This document shows, piece by piece, positions 7,158 through 13,644 of a stretch of DNA of 13,668 bases (position 1 is its first letter; every line of letters starts with the position of its first letter). The stretch comes from Desulfovibrio sp. GTDB lineage: Bacteria; Desulfobacterota; Desulfovibrionia; Desulfovibrionales; Desulfovibrionaceae. The notes under the pieces are model-generated. The model searched no databases and had not been told where the DNA came from. It saw only the letters and a list, made by a program, of their open reading frames with translations. Location of the stretch: positions 1 to 13,668 of the forward strand of contig JAQVZK010000018.1 of the NCBI GenBank assembly GCA_028708195.1, written 5' to 3'. The position numbers and the translations under genes are program-made.

Positions 7158-8098
7158 TGGTTGCCGTCAGCCCGCAGTGGGTTCGTCAAGGCGATATCCT
7201 CGGGGCTGTCATTCTCGGGCCTATCATTTGCGGGGCTGTCGTTTCCGCTGCCTGCCTGGCTGGTTTGCTGGGCATTCTCCCGCGCGAAAATCAGCCAGTG
7301 AAACAAGCCCACAAGCACGCCGCCGCCAAGTATGTTGCCCAGTGTCACCGGAATGAGGTTTTTTAAGACAAAGTTTTCCCACGTGAGCAGTGAGAGAGTG
7401 TGGGCCGGGTCCGCCAGTTTGGCCGCCACTTCAGGGGGCATCATGCCGCTGCAAAGTATGCCGATGGGGATCATGAACATATTGGCGATGCTGTGCTCAA
7501 ACCCGCACGAGATGAACAGCCCCACGGGAAAAAGGCAGGCGGCCATCTTGTCAAAAAGTGAGCGCCCGGAATAGCCCATCCAAACGCCAAGGCAGACCAT
7601 AAGGTTGCACATGACCCCAAGAAAAACGGCCTCGGTAAAGGTGTACGTCAGTTTGAACTCTGTGGTCTTGATATAGAAAAGGGCGATACTGCCGCCGTCT
7701 TTCCAGGGGTGACCACTGAGAAGAATGAGAATTACCAGGGCAATGGCGCCAATAAAGTTTCCGGTATATACCACTCCCCAGTTTGAGAGCATCTGGCCCC
7801 AGCTGATTCTGCGGCTTGCGCGCGGTACAAGTGTCATTGTGGTTGAGGTGAAGAGGTCGCCGCCCAGTACCACCACAAGCATAAGGCCAAGACTGAACAC
7901 AAGCCCGCCAACAATCTTGCCAGCCCCGGTAACATTTGCCACAGCGCAGTAAACAAAGCCAAGCCCGATAAACAGGCCTGCCATCACAGCCAGCAAAAAT
8001 GCCTGGCGGGGAGGCCGTGTGGCCTTGACGGTCATGGTTTCTACAACCTTGCCGTACATCTGGCGGGGATTCAGCGCTTCAAACGATGCTCCGGTCAT
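7151..8098 (-). CDS. focA: Formate channel/transporter of the FNT family
   Basis: FocA moves formate (and related small acids) across the inner membrane as a pentamer. The product is 315 residues with six membrane segments between about 33 and 272. Strong matches to FocA are GGDLFTSTTM (79-88), NWGVVYTGNFIGA, CNLMVCLGVWMGYSGRS and CGFEHSIANMFMIPIG with the gating histidine at 202, and NLIPVTLGNILGGGVLVG near the end. These fit FocA better than NirC or HSC. ATG 8098 is chosen over the longer frame because AAAGGAG sits 7 nt upstream and family similarity begins soon after. The C-terminal cytoplasmic tail (273-315) is long and contains a pentapeptide repeat. No pfl genes adjoin. With hypAB nearby it suggests formate exchange linked to hydrogen metabolism. 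Confidence 0.93.
   Translation of the reverse strand: MTGASFEALNPRQMYGKVVETMTVKATRPPRQAFLLAVMAGLFIGLGFVYCAVANVTGAGKIVGGLVFSLGLMLVVVLGGDLFTSTTMTLVPRASRRISWGQMLSNWGVVYTGNFIGAIALVILILLSGHPWKDGGSIALFYIKTTEFKLTYTFTEAVFLGVMCNLMVCLGVWMGYSGRSLFDKMAACLFPVGLFISCGFEHSIANMFMIPIGILCSGMMPPEVAAKLADPAHTLSLLTWENFVLKNLIPVTLGNILGGGVLVGLFHWLIFARENAQQTSQAGSGNDSPANDRPENDSPEDIALTNPLRADGNHR
7199..7243 (-). repeat. Three 15-nt tandem units in focA
   Basis: Three in-frame 15-nt units encode NDSPA, NDRPE and NDSPE (FocA residues 286-300) in the cytoplasmic tail. The copies have diverged at silent and replacement sites, so the expansion is not very recent. Confidence 0.75.
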
Positions 8099-8745
8099 GA
8101 ACGTTCTCCTTTGGAATGAAGCGGCTTGGCTAGGCGCTCGGGCTATTTTACTTTGCGATGCTTTGTACTTGTGCTTCGTGGGCAAAAAACCATTTACCAG
8201 GGGCTTCCGGCACCACGCACGCCCAGCAAAAACAGTTTTTTGCGTTGAGATGCTGAGCGTTTTTGAGCTGGAGCCATGCCCCACAAGGCTGTGCCTGCAC
8301 GGCACGACACAGTTTCAGGGTTCATCTGGACTGCAGTTGCCGCGCAAGCAGCGTGGGTGATACAAAGCCCGCCACCATAAACCAGCCGCGAACAATTTTC
8401 CATAAGAACAGTAATGTATGTAACTTTAATGATTGAAAAATATTTTTCGCTTTGAAATGCGTGTTGTGTGGCATGTTTGACTGATGCGGTATGGTATGGG
8501 GATTATCTTGTATGTATCCATTGTGTTTGAAACTGTTATGCAGGTTGTGATAAAGTGGTGATACCTTGAATGTCATTTCCTCTTGAATGGTATGGTGTTA
8601 TGTTTGTTGAAAATACTTGAATAAAATCAGAGTTATTCCCATAACACAGTGTGCATGTTGCTGTTTTTCAGTCAGGACATGCCTGTTCGGTTATTTGAGG
8701 CTGCAAAAAAAATATGGAAAACAGCTTCCTGCCCAGACGATACTA
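8099..8745. other. Intergenic region upstream of focA
   Basis: No credible gene is seen on either strand in about 650 bp. The focA leader and promoter must lie here. From about 8400 to 8740 the sequence turns AT-rich. It includes a perfect 14-bp palindrome GAAAAATATTTTTC (8435-8448) that could bind a dimeric regulator, and a distant inverted pair GTGTTAT (8595-8601)/ATAACAC (8641-8647). I could not match either to a named regulator, nor pick one promoter with confidence. Confidence 0.5.
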
Positions 8746-8782
8746 TTAAAAAGAAAGGCCTCGGCTTGTGCCGGGGCCTTTC
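8746..8782 (-). terminator. Intrinsic terminator after the AMIN-domain gene
   Basis: GAAAGGCC-T-CGGC (8753-8765) pairs with GCCG-G-GGCCTTTC (8770-8782) around a 4-nt loop: 13 bp with one G-U pair. On the minus strand it is followed by five T (8752-8748). It lies about 40 bp past the stop of the AMIN-domain gene and ends the TPR/AMIN pair. Confidence 0.92.
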
Positions 8783-8824
8783 ATGTACAAGACGTAAAAT
8801 TTTCTGTGTAATTACATGTCGTGG

Positions 8825-9718
8825 CTACTGATCTACCCGAATGTCCAAAGAAAGCTTGTCTTTGGAAAGAATGTAGCGGACGTGTCCGGGTTTGGCCGAA
8901 AGGTCGATGACAACTCTGGTCTTGTCGTCCATCTTGCCCAGACGAATGTTGGTGACCAGGGGGTTTTTGGGCACACCCGGGGCCTTGACCTGCCATTTGC
9001 CATTCAGGTCCAGCACCAGCCTTTCGGGGCCGTTGAGGGTCATGCTCTTGTAGTTGAGGGGGGCTGTGCCCACAAGGCGTATGGTGGCTCCCTTATCGCG
9101 GGCAAAGACGACAAAGCGCGTGATTTCCTGCTTTTGCGGGGCTGCCTTGGCGGCTTTTTCTGTGGCGCCGGGGCTGGGCTTTTCCGGTGCAGATTTTTCC
9201 GGCACAGATTTTTTTGGCGCTGCCTTTTCCGCAGTTTTGGTTTTTTCAGGAGCCGAGGGGGTTGCGGGTGCGGCGGGCGCAGCAGCCTTGGTTGCGCTGG
9301 CCGTTTCTGGCTTGGGGGCGCTTGCTTTGTCAACCGCGCCAGAAGGTTCCGGCTTGTGCTTTACCGGTTCGGGCAGTGGCGCATGCACAGAAGCCGCGTC
9401 AGGGCTACGCAGGGGATTGTTGTCCAGGTGGGGCACCCGGTCTGCCGGAGCAGGGGCATGCCCAGACTCCACAGGCAGCGGGGGAAGATGTGGCTGTTCG
9501 GTTGCGCCGCCAACTTTTGGTGCCTGCCCGATATCGGCAAGGGAGGGCAGGCCCGGATCTGCTGCATTGGGGCTGTCTGCAGCCGGGTCGGCAGCCTGGT
9601 TCATGGTCGTCTGCGTAATGGGCGTCTGCTCTGGCTTGCGCAGTTTTTCATTAAGCATAATGAGGGCCATGCCCAACACGCAAACTGCCAGAAGAAGGCT
9701 TAGTATCACTTTATTCAT
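8825..9718 (-). CDS. Membrane-anchored AMIN-domain protein
   Basis: The 297-residue product has one N-terminal membrane segment (residues 4-22), a long Pro/Ala/Lys/Glu-rich linker (about 28-198, with EKSAPEKPSPG-type repeats), and a C-terminal domain (about 200-294) with the AMIN pattern: FVVFARDKGATIRLVGTAP, ERLVLDLNGKW, VTNIRLGKMDDKTRVVIDL, YILSKDKLSLDI. AMIN domains target periplasmic proteins such as AmiC amidase or secretins to the cell envelope by binding peptidoglycan. No catalytic domain is fused here, so it is a likely envelope anchor or partner protein. The linker would span the periplasm. AGGAG lies 9 nt before the ATG. It follows the TPR gene by 41 bp, probably in one operon. Confidence 0.85.
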   Translation of the reverse strand: MNKVILSLLLAVCVLGMALIMLNEKLRKPEQTPITQTTMNQAADPAADSPNAADPGLPSLADIGQAPKVGGATEQPHLPPLPVESGHAPAPADRVPHLDNNPLRSPDAASVHAPLPEPVKHKPEPSGAVDKASAPKPETASATKAAAPAAPATPSAPEKTKTAEKAAPKKSVPEKSAPEKPSPGATEKAAKAAPQKQEITRFVVFARDKGATIRLVGTAPLNYKSMTLNGPERLVLDLNGKWQVKAPGVPKNPLVTNIRLGKMDDKTRVVIDLSAKPGHVRYILSKDKLSLDIRVDQ

Positions 9719-9759
9719 GCCAAAAGGCTCCTGCCAAAACTGGTTTGTCCTGAATATGT

Positions 9760-11037
9760 TCAGCGGCCACTGGAACCGGATTGCCCACGGTTTTGCAGCT
9801 TTTCTTTGCGGATATGTACCAGCATCCGAAAGTATGTCGGTTCTTCGCTGGCCATGCTCATGGCCGCACGGACGTGGGCGGCGGCCTCATCAAACTGGCC
9901 CAGCATACAGAGAATACGCGCGAGATTAAAGTGGGCGTGGTCATCGTTCGGTGCCAGTTCCACAACCTTGCGGGTGAACAGAAGAGCCAGCGCCGGTTGC
10001 GAGTTCTGGCGCAACCTGACGCCGAAATCCCTGAACATATGCTTGTGTACTGTACAGATATCTTCTGTGGCTCCAGCCAGTTGCTCAAGGGCGCTCAGGG
10101 CGGCCTGGCGCTCCCGGGGGCGTCTGAGGCGCAGCAAGGTCTGCCGGAATGTTTCGCGCAGCCGCGATTCTGTTATTTTGGCCTTGCGTATGGCCTCCAT
10201 GGTCATCTGGCTGCCTGGCGCAGGGCTTGAGGCCTGCGGCGGCACTCGCGCGCCCTTGTCTGCCTCAACTGCAGAAATCTTTTTTTCCGCCGTTGGCACG
10301 CCAGCCCTTTGGGCCAGGGTGCCAGATTGAGCCGGTGTGCCTTTTTTTTGCAGGGCCGTCCGCTGCCCTTCCCCGGCAACAGTCAGCTTGTGTGGCGGGG
10401 GAGAAGCTTTTTGTGCTGTCTGTACCCGCTGCATCCCGGGTTTTTTTGCTGTAGAAGTGCTGTCGTCGTCGGGCTGGCTGGAAGAAGCGGCGCCTGTTCC
10501 CGCTGTGGCGTCGCCTTGCCCGGCATTTGCAAAAGCCGTGGCGGATTTTCCCGCTTCACGGGCAGCAGGGGGCGCTCCACCGGGTTGAGCTTGCGGGCTG
10601 CCCTTTGGTTCACTTTGCGCAAGATTTGGGGGGGCAGCCTGTGCGGCAGCGGGGGTTGCGGCATCCGGCTGGGCAGCAGTTGCCTGATTTTGGGCATGCG
10701 ATGGAGAAGAGCCCGGCGCTTTTGCTGGCGCTGCACCCGCGGATGCTGCCTGTTGAAGGGAGTCTTTGTCAACGTCAGATTTTTCTCTGTTTTCCAGGCG
10801 AGAAAGGTCCGGCGTAGTGACGGGCATTGCCAGTATCTCTGGTTCTGCCCTGAAATTCTTGGCAAATGCTCTGGCGCTGATCCTTTCTGGCTCGGCTAGC
10901 GGTTGGAACGCCTTGTTTAGTTCCTGTACCGCAAAGGCTCCGTCAGGAAGTTCCCATACGAAGTAATGGTTTTTGCGGCGGTTTTCCGTCCAGTCGGTGG
11001 AAAAAGAGTACACGCCTGAAAATTTTGAGCGACGCAT
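9760..11037 (-). CDS. TPR-repeat protein with a disordered Ala/Pro/Gln-rich middle
   Basis: No named family is recognised over the full length. Three parts are visible (numbering from the upstream ATG at 11052): a compact N-terminal region (1-90; KFSGVYSFSTDWTENRRKNHYFVWELPDG), a low-complexity Ala/Pro/Gln/Ser middle (about 100-285), and a helical C-terminal part (285-420) with at least two TPR-like helix pairs, the clearer being ALALLFTRKVVELAPNDDHAHFNLARILCMLGQFDEAAAHVRAAM. No signal peptide is seen, so it is probably cytoplasmic. ATG 11037 (MRRSKFSG) is chosen, but ATG 11052, five codons earlier, is equally possible; neither has a good Shine-Dalgarno. It is transcribed with the AMIN-domain gene, which suggests that the two proteins work together in an unknown envelope or scaffold function. 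Confidence 0.75.
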   Translation of the reverse strand: MRRSKFSGVYSFSTDWTENRRKNHYFVWELPDGAFAVQELNKAFQPLAEPERISARAFAKNFRAEPEILAMPVTTPDLSRLENREKSDVDKDSLQQAASAGAAPAKAPGSSPSHAQNQATAAQPDAATPAAAQAAPPNLAQSEPKGSPQAQPGGAPPAAREAGKSATAFANAGQGDATAGTGAASSSQPDDDSTSTAKKPGMQRVQTAQKASPPPHKLTVAGEGQRTALQKKGTPAQSGTLAQRAGVPTAEKKISAVEADKGARVPPQASSPAPGSQMTMEAIRKAKITESRLRETFRQTLLRLRRPRERQAALSALEQLAGATEDICTVHKHMFRDFGVRLRQNSQPALALLFTRKVVELAPNDDHAHFNLARILCMLGQFDEAAAHVRAAMSMASEEPTYFRMLVHIRKEKLQNRGQSGSSGR

Positions 11038-11086
11038 TGTTGAAATGTACATTATTTACGCCGAATGGCAAGAATGGCATCCTGGC

Positions 11087-11115
11087 TTTACGTTACCGGG
11101 AGTTTGCGTTATTAT
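11087..11115 (+). promoter_or_regulatory. Putative sigma-70 promoter of hypA
   Basis: TTTACG (11087-11092) and TATTAT (11110-11115) are separated by exactly 17 bp, with the -10 matching 5 of 6 consensus bases. Only 6 nt lie between this -10 and the hypA ATG, so transcription would begin near the start codon itself and give a leaderless or nearly leaderless mRNA. The site lies in the 84-bp gap divergent to the TPR gene. Confidence 0.4.
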
Positions 11116-11121
11116 GGGGTC

Positions 11122-11475
11122 ATGCATGAAATGTCCATTGCACAAAGTTTGTTGAAGATGTCGGAAGAAGAAATCTCCCGGCAGGGTTGCTCGCGTCTTG
11201 AGGTTGTAAACGTCAAGTACGGCGCGCTTGCTGGCATTGTGCCAGAATCACTGCAGTTCTGCTTTGAAACAATGATTCAGGGCACACCCCACGAAGGCGC
11301 GCGTCTTGAACTGGAAGAGTTGCCTTTGCAACTGCACTGCCCGTTCTGCGGCGCGGATTTTGGCGGCGAAGGGCAGAGCGCTCTGATTCAGCCTTGCCCC
11401 GGTTGCGGCGAGCAGTTCGGCCATGTGGTCAAGCAGGGCCGTGAGCTGTATCTGAACCGCCTTGAGGCCAGCTAG
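11122..11475 (+). CDS. hypA: Hydrogenase maturation nickel metallochaperone HypA
   Basis: HypA delivers nickel to the NiFe-hydrogenase large subunit together with HypB. The 117-residue product starts with MHEMSIAQSLL, where His2 and Glu3 belong to the conserved N-terminal Ni site. It has the zinc-binding pairs CPFC (73-76) and CPGC (92-95) and the family core VVNVKYGALAGIVPESLQFCFE. The longer frame opening at 11065 is rejected because the family always begins MHE. The Shine-Dalgarno is poor (GGGGT close to the ATG), which agrees with the near-leaderless promoter. hypB follows after 213 bp, an unusually wide gap for this pair, with structured sequence between them. No hydrogenase structural genes are in the window. 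Confidence 0.96.
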   Translation: MHEMSIAQSLLKMSEEEISRQGCSRLEVVNVKYGALAGIVPESLQFCFETMIQGTPHEGARLELEELPLQLHCPFCGADFGGEGQSALIQPCPGCGEQFGHVVKQGRELYLNRLEAS

Positions 11476-11506
11476 CCCTGGCCCCGGCCAGCTTCTGTCC
11501 GCCCAA

Positions 11507-11578
11507 CATCATTTGAACTGCGGCCCGAGCAGTGAGTTGCCAAAAATGATGAGCGGCCGCGCACGGCGGCACTTTTTT
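11507..11578 (+). terminator. Structured hypA-hypB spacer with a possible terminator
   Basis: CATCATTT (11507-11514) pairs with AAATGATG (11544-11551), enclosing a small ACTGC/GCAGT hairpin. A GC-rich 5-bp hairpin GCCGC/GCGGC (11556-11570) comes next, then AC and six T (11573-11578), which fits a modest intrinsic terminator or attenuator. A further T-run at 11610-11616 is preceded by a weaker, bulged stem. Such structure could lower hypB expression relative to hypA or make hypB separately transcribed. Confidence 0.45.
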
Positions 11579-11688
11579 CCGATGGCAGGCGAGACCTTGC
11601 TGTCGGGCGTTTTTTTGTTGCTATTGTCATCCATATCAGCCTACTACCTCAGATAAAGACTCTGCCTGGAGTCTGCAAGGAGATCGGC

Positions 11689-12357
11689 ATGCAAATTCCC
11701 GTGGTTCGCAATGTGCTGGAAGCCAATGAAAAAATGGCGGCCCATGTGCGCAAGCGTTTGTCTGACAATGCGATTCTGACGCTGAATCTCATCAGCTCGC
11801 CCGGTGCGGGCAAGACAACCCTGCTCGAACGCACGCTGACCGATCTGGCGGGAGAGTTTCGCATGGCCGTGATTGAAGGCGACCTGCAGACAGATAACGA
11901 CGCCCGCCGCGTGGCCGCCACCGGGGCTCAGGCCGTGCAGATCAACACCGACGGCGGCTGCCACCTTGACAGCAACATGATCCTGACCGCGCTGGACAGC
12001 CTTGACCTCACCGGCGTGGATATTCTTTTTATCGAAAACGTGGGCAACCTCGTGTGCCCTGTGGAATTTGACTGCGGTGAAGACGCCAAGGTTGCCCTGC
12101 TGAGCGTGGCTGAAGGTGATGACAAGCCAGAAAAATATCCGCTGCTTTTCAACCTGGCGCATGCCCTTGTGCTCAACAAGGTTGACCTGCTGCCCTATGT
12201 GGACTTTGACATGACGCGCGCCCGCAATTTTGCCACCAAGCTGAACAAAGACCTTGATATTTTTGAGGTCTCTTGCCGTCAGGGGCAGGGGCTTGAAGGG
12301 TGGTACGGCTGGCTGCGCGACAAGCGGGCGGCTAAGAAGGAAGGGCGTCCTGGCTAG
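11689..12357 (+). CDS. hypB: Hydrogenase maturation GTPase HypB
   Basis: HypB is a SIMIBI-class GTPase that drives nickel delivery to NiFe hydrogenase with HypA. The product has 222 residues. Walker A is SSPGAGKTT (36-44). The metal and dimer site includes Cys91-His92 (GCHLD) and Cys123 in ENVGNLVCPVEFD. The guanine-specificity motif is NKVD (163-166). It lacks the N-terminal CxxCGC motif and the histidine-rich stretch seen in some HypB proteins, so it is the short form without a nickel-storage region. Minor departures are NTDGG where NTG is usual before CHLD, and an extra Cys in EFDCGED. AAGGAG lies 6 nt before the ATG. The stop codon TAG lies inside the CTAG flanking the MITE-like element. 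Confidence 0.97.
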   Translation: MQIPVVRNVLEANEKMAAHVRKRLSDNAILTLNLISSPGAGKTTLLERTLTDLAGEFRMAVIEGDLQTDNDARRVAATGAQAVQINTDGGCHLDSNMILTALDSLDLTGVDILFIENVGNLVCPVEFDCGEDAKVALLSVAEGDDKPEKYPLLFNLAHALVLNKVDLLPYVDFDMTRARNFATKLNKDLDIFEVSCRQGQGLEGWYGWLRDKRAAKKEGRPG

Positions 12358-12507
12358 GGACTGTTTTGAATAAATAATTTTGCGCCAAGGGCAGAGAAAA
12401 AGGCCATTTTTACGAAAGGCGTGTACCGTAAGAGTACACGCCTTTCGTAAAAATGGCCTTTCGACGCAGCCAACTGGACAAGAGAAATATTTAGAGACAG
12501 CCCCTAG
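12354..12507. mobile_element. MITE-like insertion flanked by CTAG repeats
   Basis: A 146-bp non-coding element (12358-12503) lies between CTAG at 12354-12357 and CTAG at 12504-12507. Its ends are imperfect inverted repeats: GGACTGTTTTGAATAAAT on the left, and GGGCTGTCTCTAAATATT read inward from the right (6 of the first 7 bases agree, then more loosely). A 4-bp CTAG target duplication is known for the IS5 group, and the end sequence has an IS5-family look. There is no transposase, so it would move only in trans. The left CTAG holds the hypB stop codon and the right CTAG holds the stop of the opposite gene. Confidence 0.6.
12399..12461. repeat. Perfect 28-bp inverted repeat at the core of the element
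   Basis: Arms 12399-12426 and 12434-12461 are perfectly complementary over 28 bp around a 7-nt spacer (CGTAAGA). Transcribed from either side this makes a very stable hairpin. There is no T-run outside the stem, though a T5 lies within one arm and an A5 in the other. It may act as a bidirectional block to transcription or exonucleases for the two convergent genes. Confidence 0.9.
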
Positions 12508-13487
12508 CGGCCGCCTTCACTGGCCTGGTAGGCCGCCACATCCACCACAAGATTTTTTGAGCTGTGACGCAGTGTCAGTGTAAAAAGCTGCACATCGCTC
12601 TGCGGTCTGTCGGCGTCGGCCAGATTGGGCAACATGGCCGCTGGTGCCAGCATGACCGTGGCTTCGCCCTGACCTGAAGACAAAAAGTAGTCCAGCACCT
12701 GCTGCAATATTTCCTTGTGTCTGGCAGTATCGCTGTTGGGCATTTCAACAAAATTCATATCCAGACCGGGCAGTTCGGCCTGCCAGGGGGCATAGCCCTG
12801 CGCGTACAGGGTTGCGAGCAGCTTGTTGAGCGTTGTGGCATCCAGCTTGCGGCGCAGTTCCATATGCTCCAGACGGTCAGGGCCAGACGCCCGCGAGATG
12901 TCGGATTTGCCGTTTTCTGCATGGCCGGGCAACAGTCGCGCCGCCCAAACCATGCCTGCAAAGCCAAGGCTCGTAAGCACGGCGTCATTGTCGTCAAGGG
13001 GTGGGCTTTGATCCAGCAGGGCGCAAACATCCTTCATGCTCATGCCGGGGCGAAACCGGTCCAGGGCACAGACTGGCCCGCTGTTTTCATCGGGCAAAAG
13101 ACTGCGCATGTGGGCGCTGAACTGGCGGAGGTCACCCTTGTCGGTAACGAGGGTCAGAGTGTCGGGCTTCGGGCCGAAGGTCAGGCTTTCGGCCTGTGCC
13201 AAGGGCACGCGGCTGAAGGTCCACAGGGTCAGGCCCGTATCCAGGCGCAGGTCAGCCGTGCCACCGGGGTTTTCAATTTCTTCGCTGCCGCCGGGTTGCA
13301 TATCAAGGCGCATGAACTGCGTGACCTTGCCTCGCTGCAGATGGATATTGAGCAGATCTTCGCCAGTATTGTTGACAATAGACAGATTTTGCGGGGCGGC
13401 GGCCATGCCGGCGGCACTCCACAAAAGCACTATGAGACAGACGAGGACCAAAGGCAGGCCGCGCCGTGAATTGTAATTTGTGGTCAT
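12504..13487 (-). CDS. Exported protein of unknown function
   Basis: I do not recognise the family. The 327-residue product begins with a signal peptide (MTTNYNSRRG, hydrophobic stretch, AGMAAA; cleavage near residue 31) and has no further membrane segment, so it is probably periplasmic. The start of the mature part (LSIVNNTGEDLLNIHLQRG) looks like a small beta-rich domain with an NNTG motif. The rest has no catalytic signature that I can name. There are just two cysteines in the mature part, in PVCALDRF and DVCALLDQ. ATG 13487 is preferred to the TTG two codons upstream because GGAG sits 6 nt before it. The stop codon lies in the right-hand CTAG of the MITE-like element. The upstream 5' region has GCGGGG/CCCCGC (13533-13560) and GTGTC/GACAC (13499-13515) inverted repeats. 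Confidence 0.8.
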   Translation of the reverse strand: MTTNYNSRRGLPLVLVCLIVLLWSAAGMAAAPQNLSIVNNTGEDLLNIHLQRGKVTQFMRLDMQPGGSEEIENPGGTADLRLDTGLTLWTFSRVPLAQAESLTFGPKPDTLTLVTDKGDLRQFSAHMRSLLPDENSGPVCALDRFRPGMSMKDVCALLDQSPPLDDNDAVLTSLGFAGMVWAARLLPGHAENGKSDISRASGPDRLEHMELRRKLDATTLNKLLATLYAQGYAPWQAELPGLDMNFVEMPNSDTARHKEILQQVLDYFLSSGQGEATVMLAPAAMLPNLADADRPQSDVQLFTLTLRHSSKNLVVDVAAYQASEGGR

Positions 13488-13615
13488 GAGCAACTCCCGT
13501 GTCTCTGTAGGACACAGAATCTATAACAGAGCGCGGGGCTTGCCCGCAAGTCAACCCCGCAAGGTGTTGTCGCCACTCTTTACGCTTGAAGCTGTGCCTG
13601 CTATGTTAAGCATGT

Positions 13616-13644
13616 TTGAACTCCCACAGAAAGTTATATATCAT
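13616..13644 (+). promoter_or_regulatory. Putative sigma-70 promoter for a gene beyond the window
   Basis: TTGAAC (13616-13621) and TATCAT (13639-13644) are 17 bp apart. A purine-rich AAAGGAAAAG tract close to the right edge resembles a Shine-Dalgarno site, suggesting that a plus-strand gene starts just outside the window. Confidence 0.4.

Noticed and set aside
7199..7243. The focA 15-nt repeats as a CRISPR or phase-variation tract
   Set aside because: There are no spacers, only three diverged units, and a 15-nt unit change would keep the frame.
8099..8305. Upstream extension of focA by 69 codons
   Set aside because: The added residues are not FNT-like, and the ATG at 8098 has a good Shine-Dalgarno at the right distance.
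6222..8824. tRNA or other standard RNA gene in the two long intergenic regions
   Set aside because: No cloverleaf with a GTTCRANYC T-loop, no SRP core motif and no RNase P or tmRNA signature was seen by eye.
8825..9929. Long plus-strand open frames opposite the AMIN-domain gene, rich in Gly/Ala/Phe
   Set aside because: They are antisense shadows of the GC-rich linker codons; the minus-strand protein has a recognised domain, a good ribosome site and a terminator.
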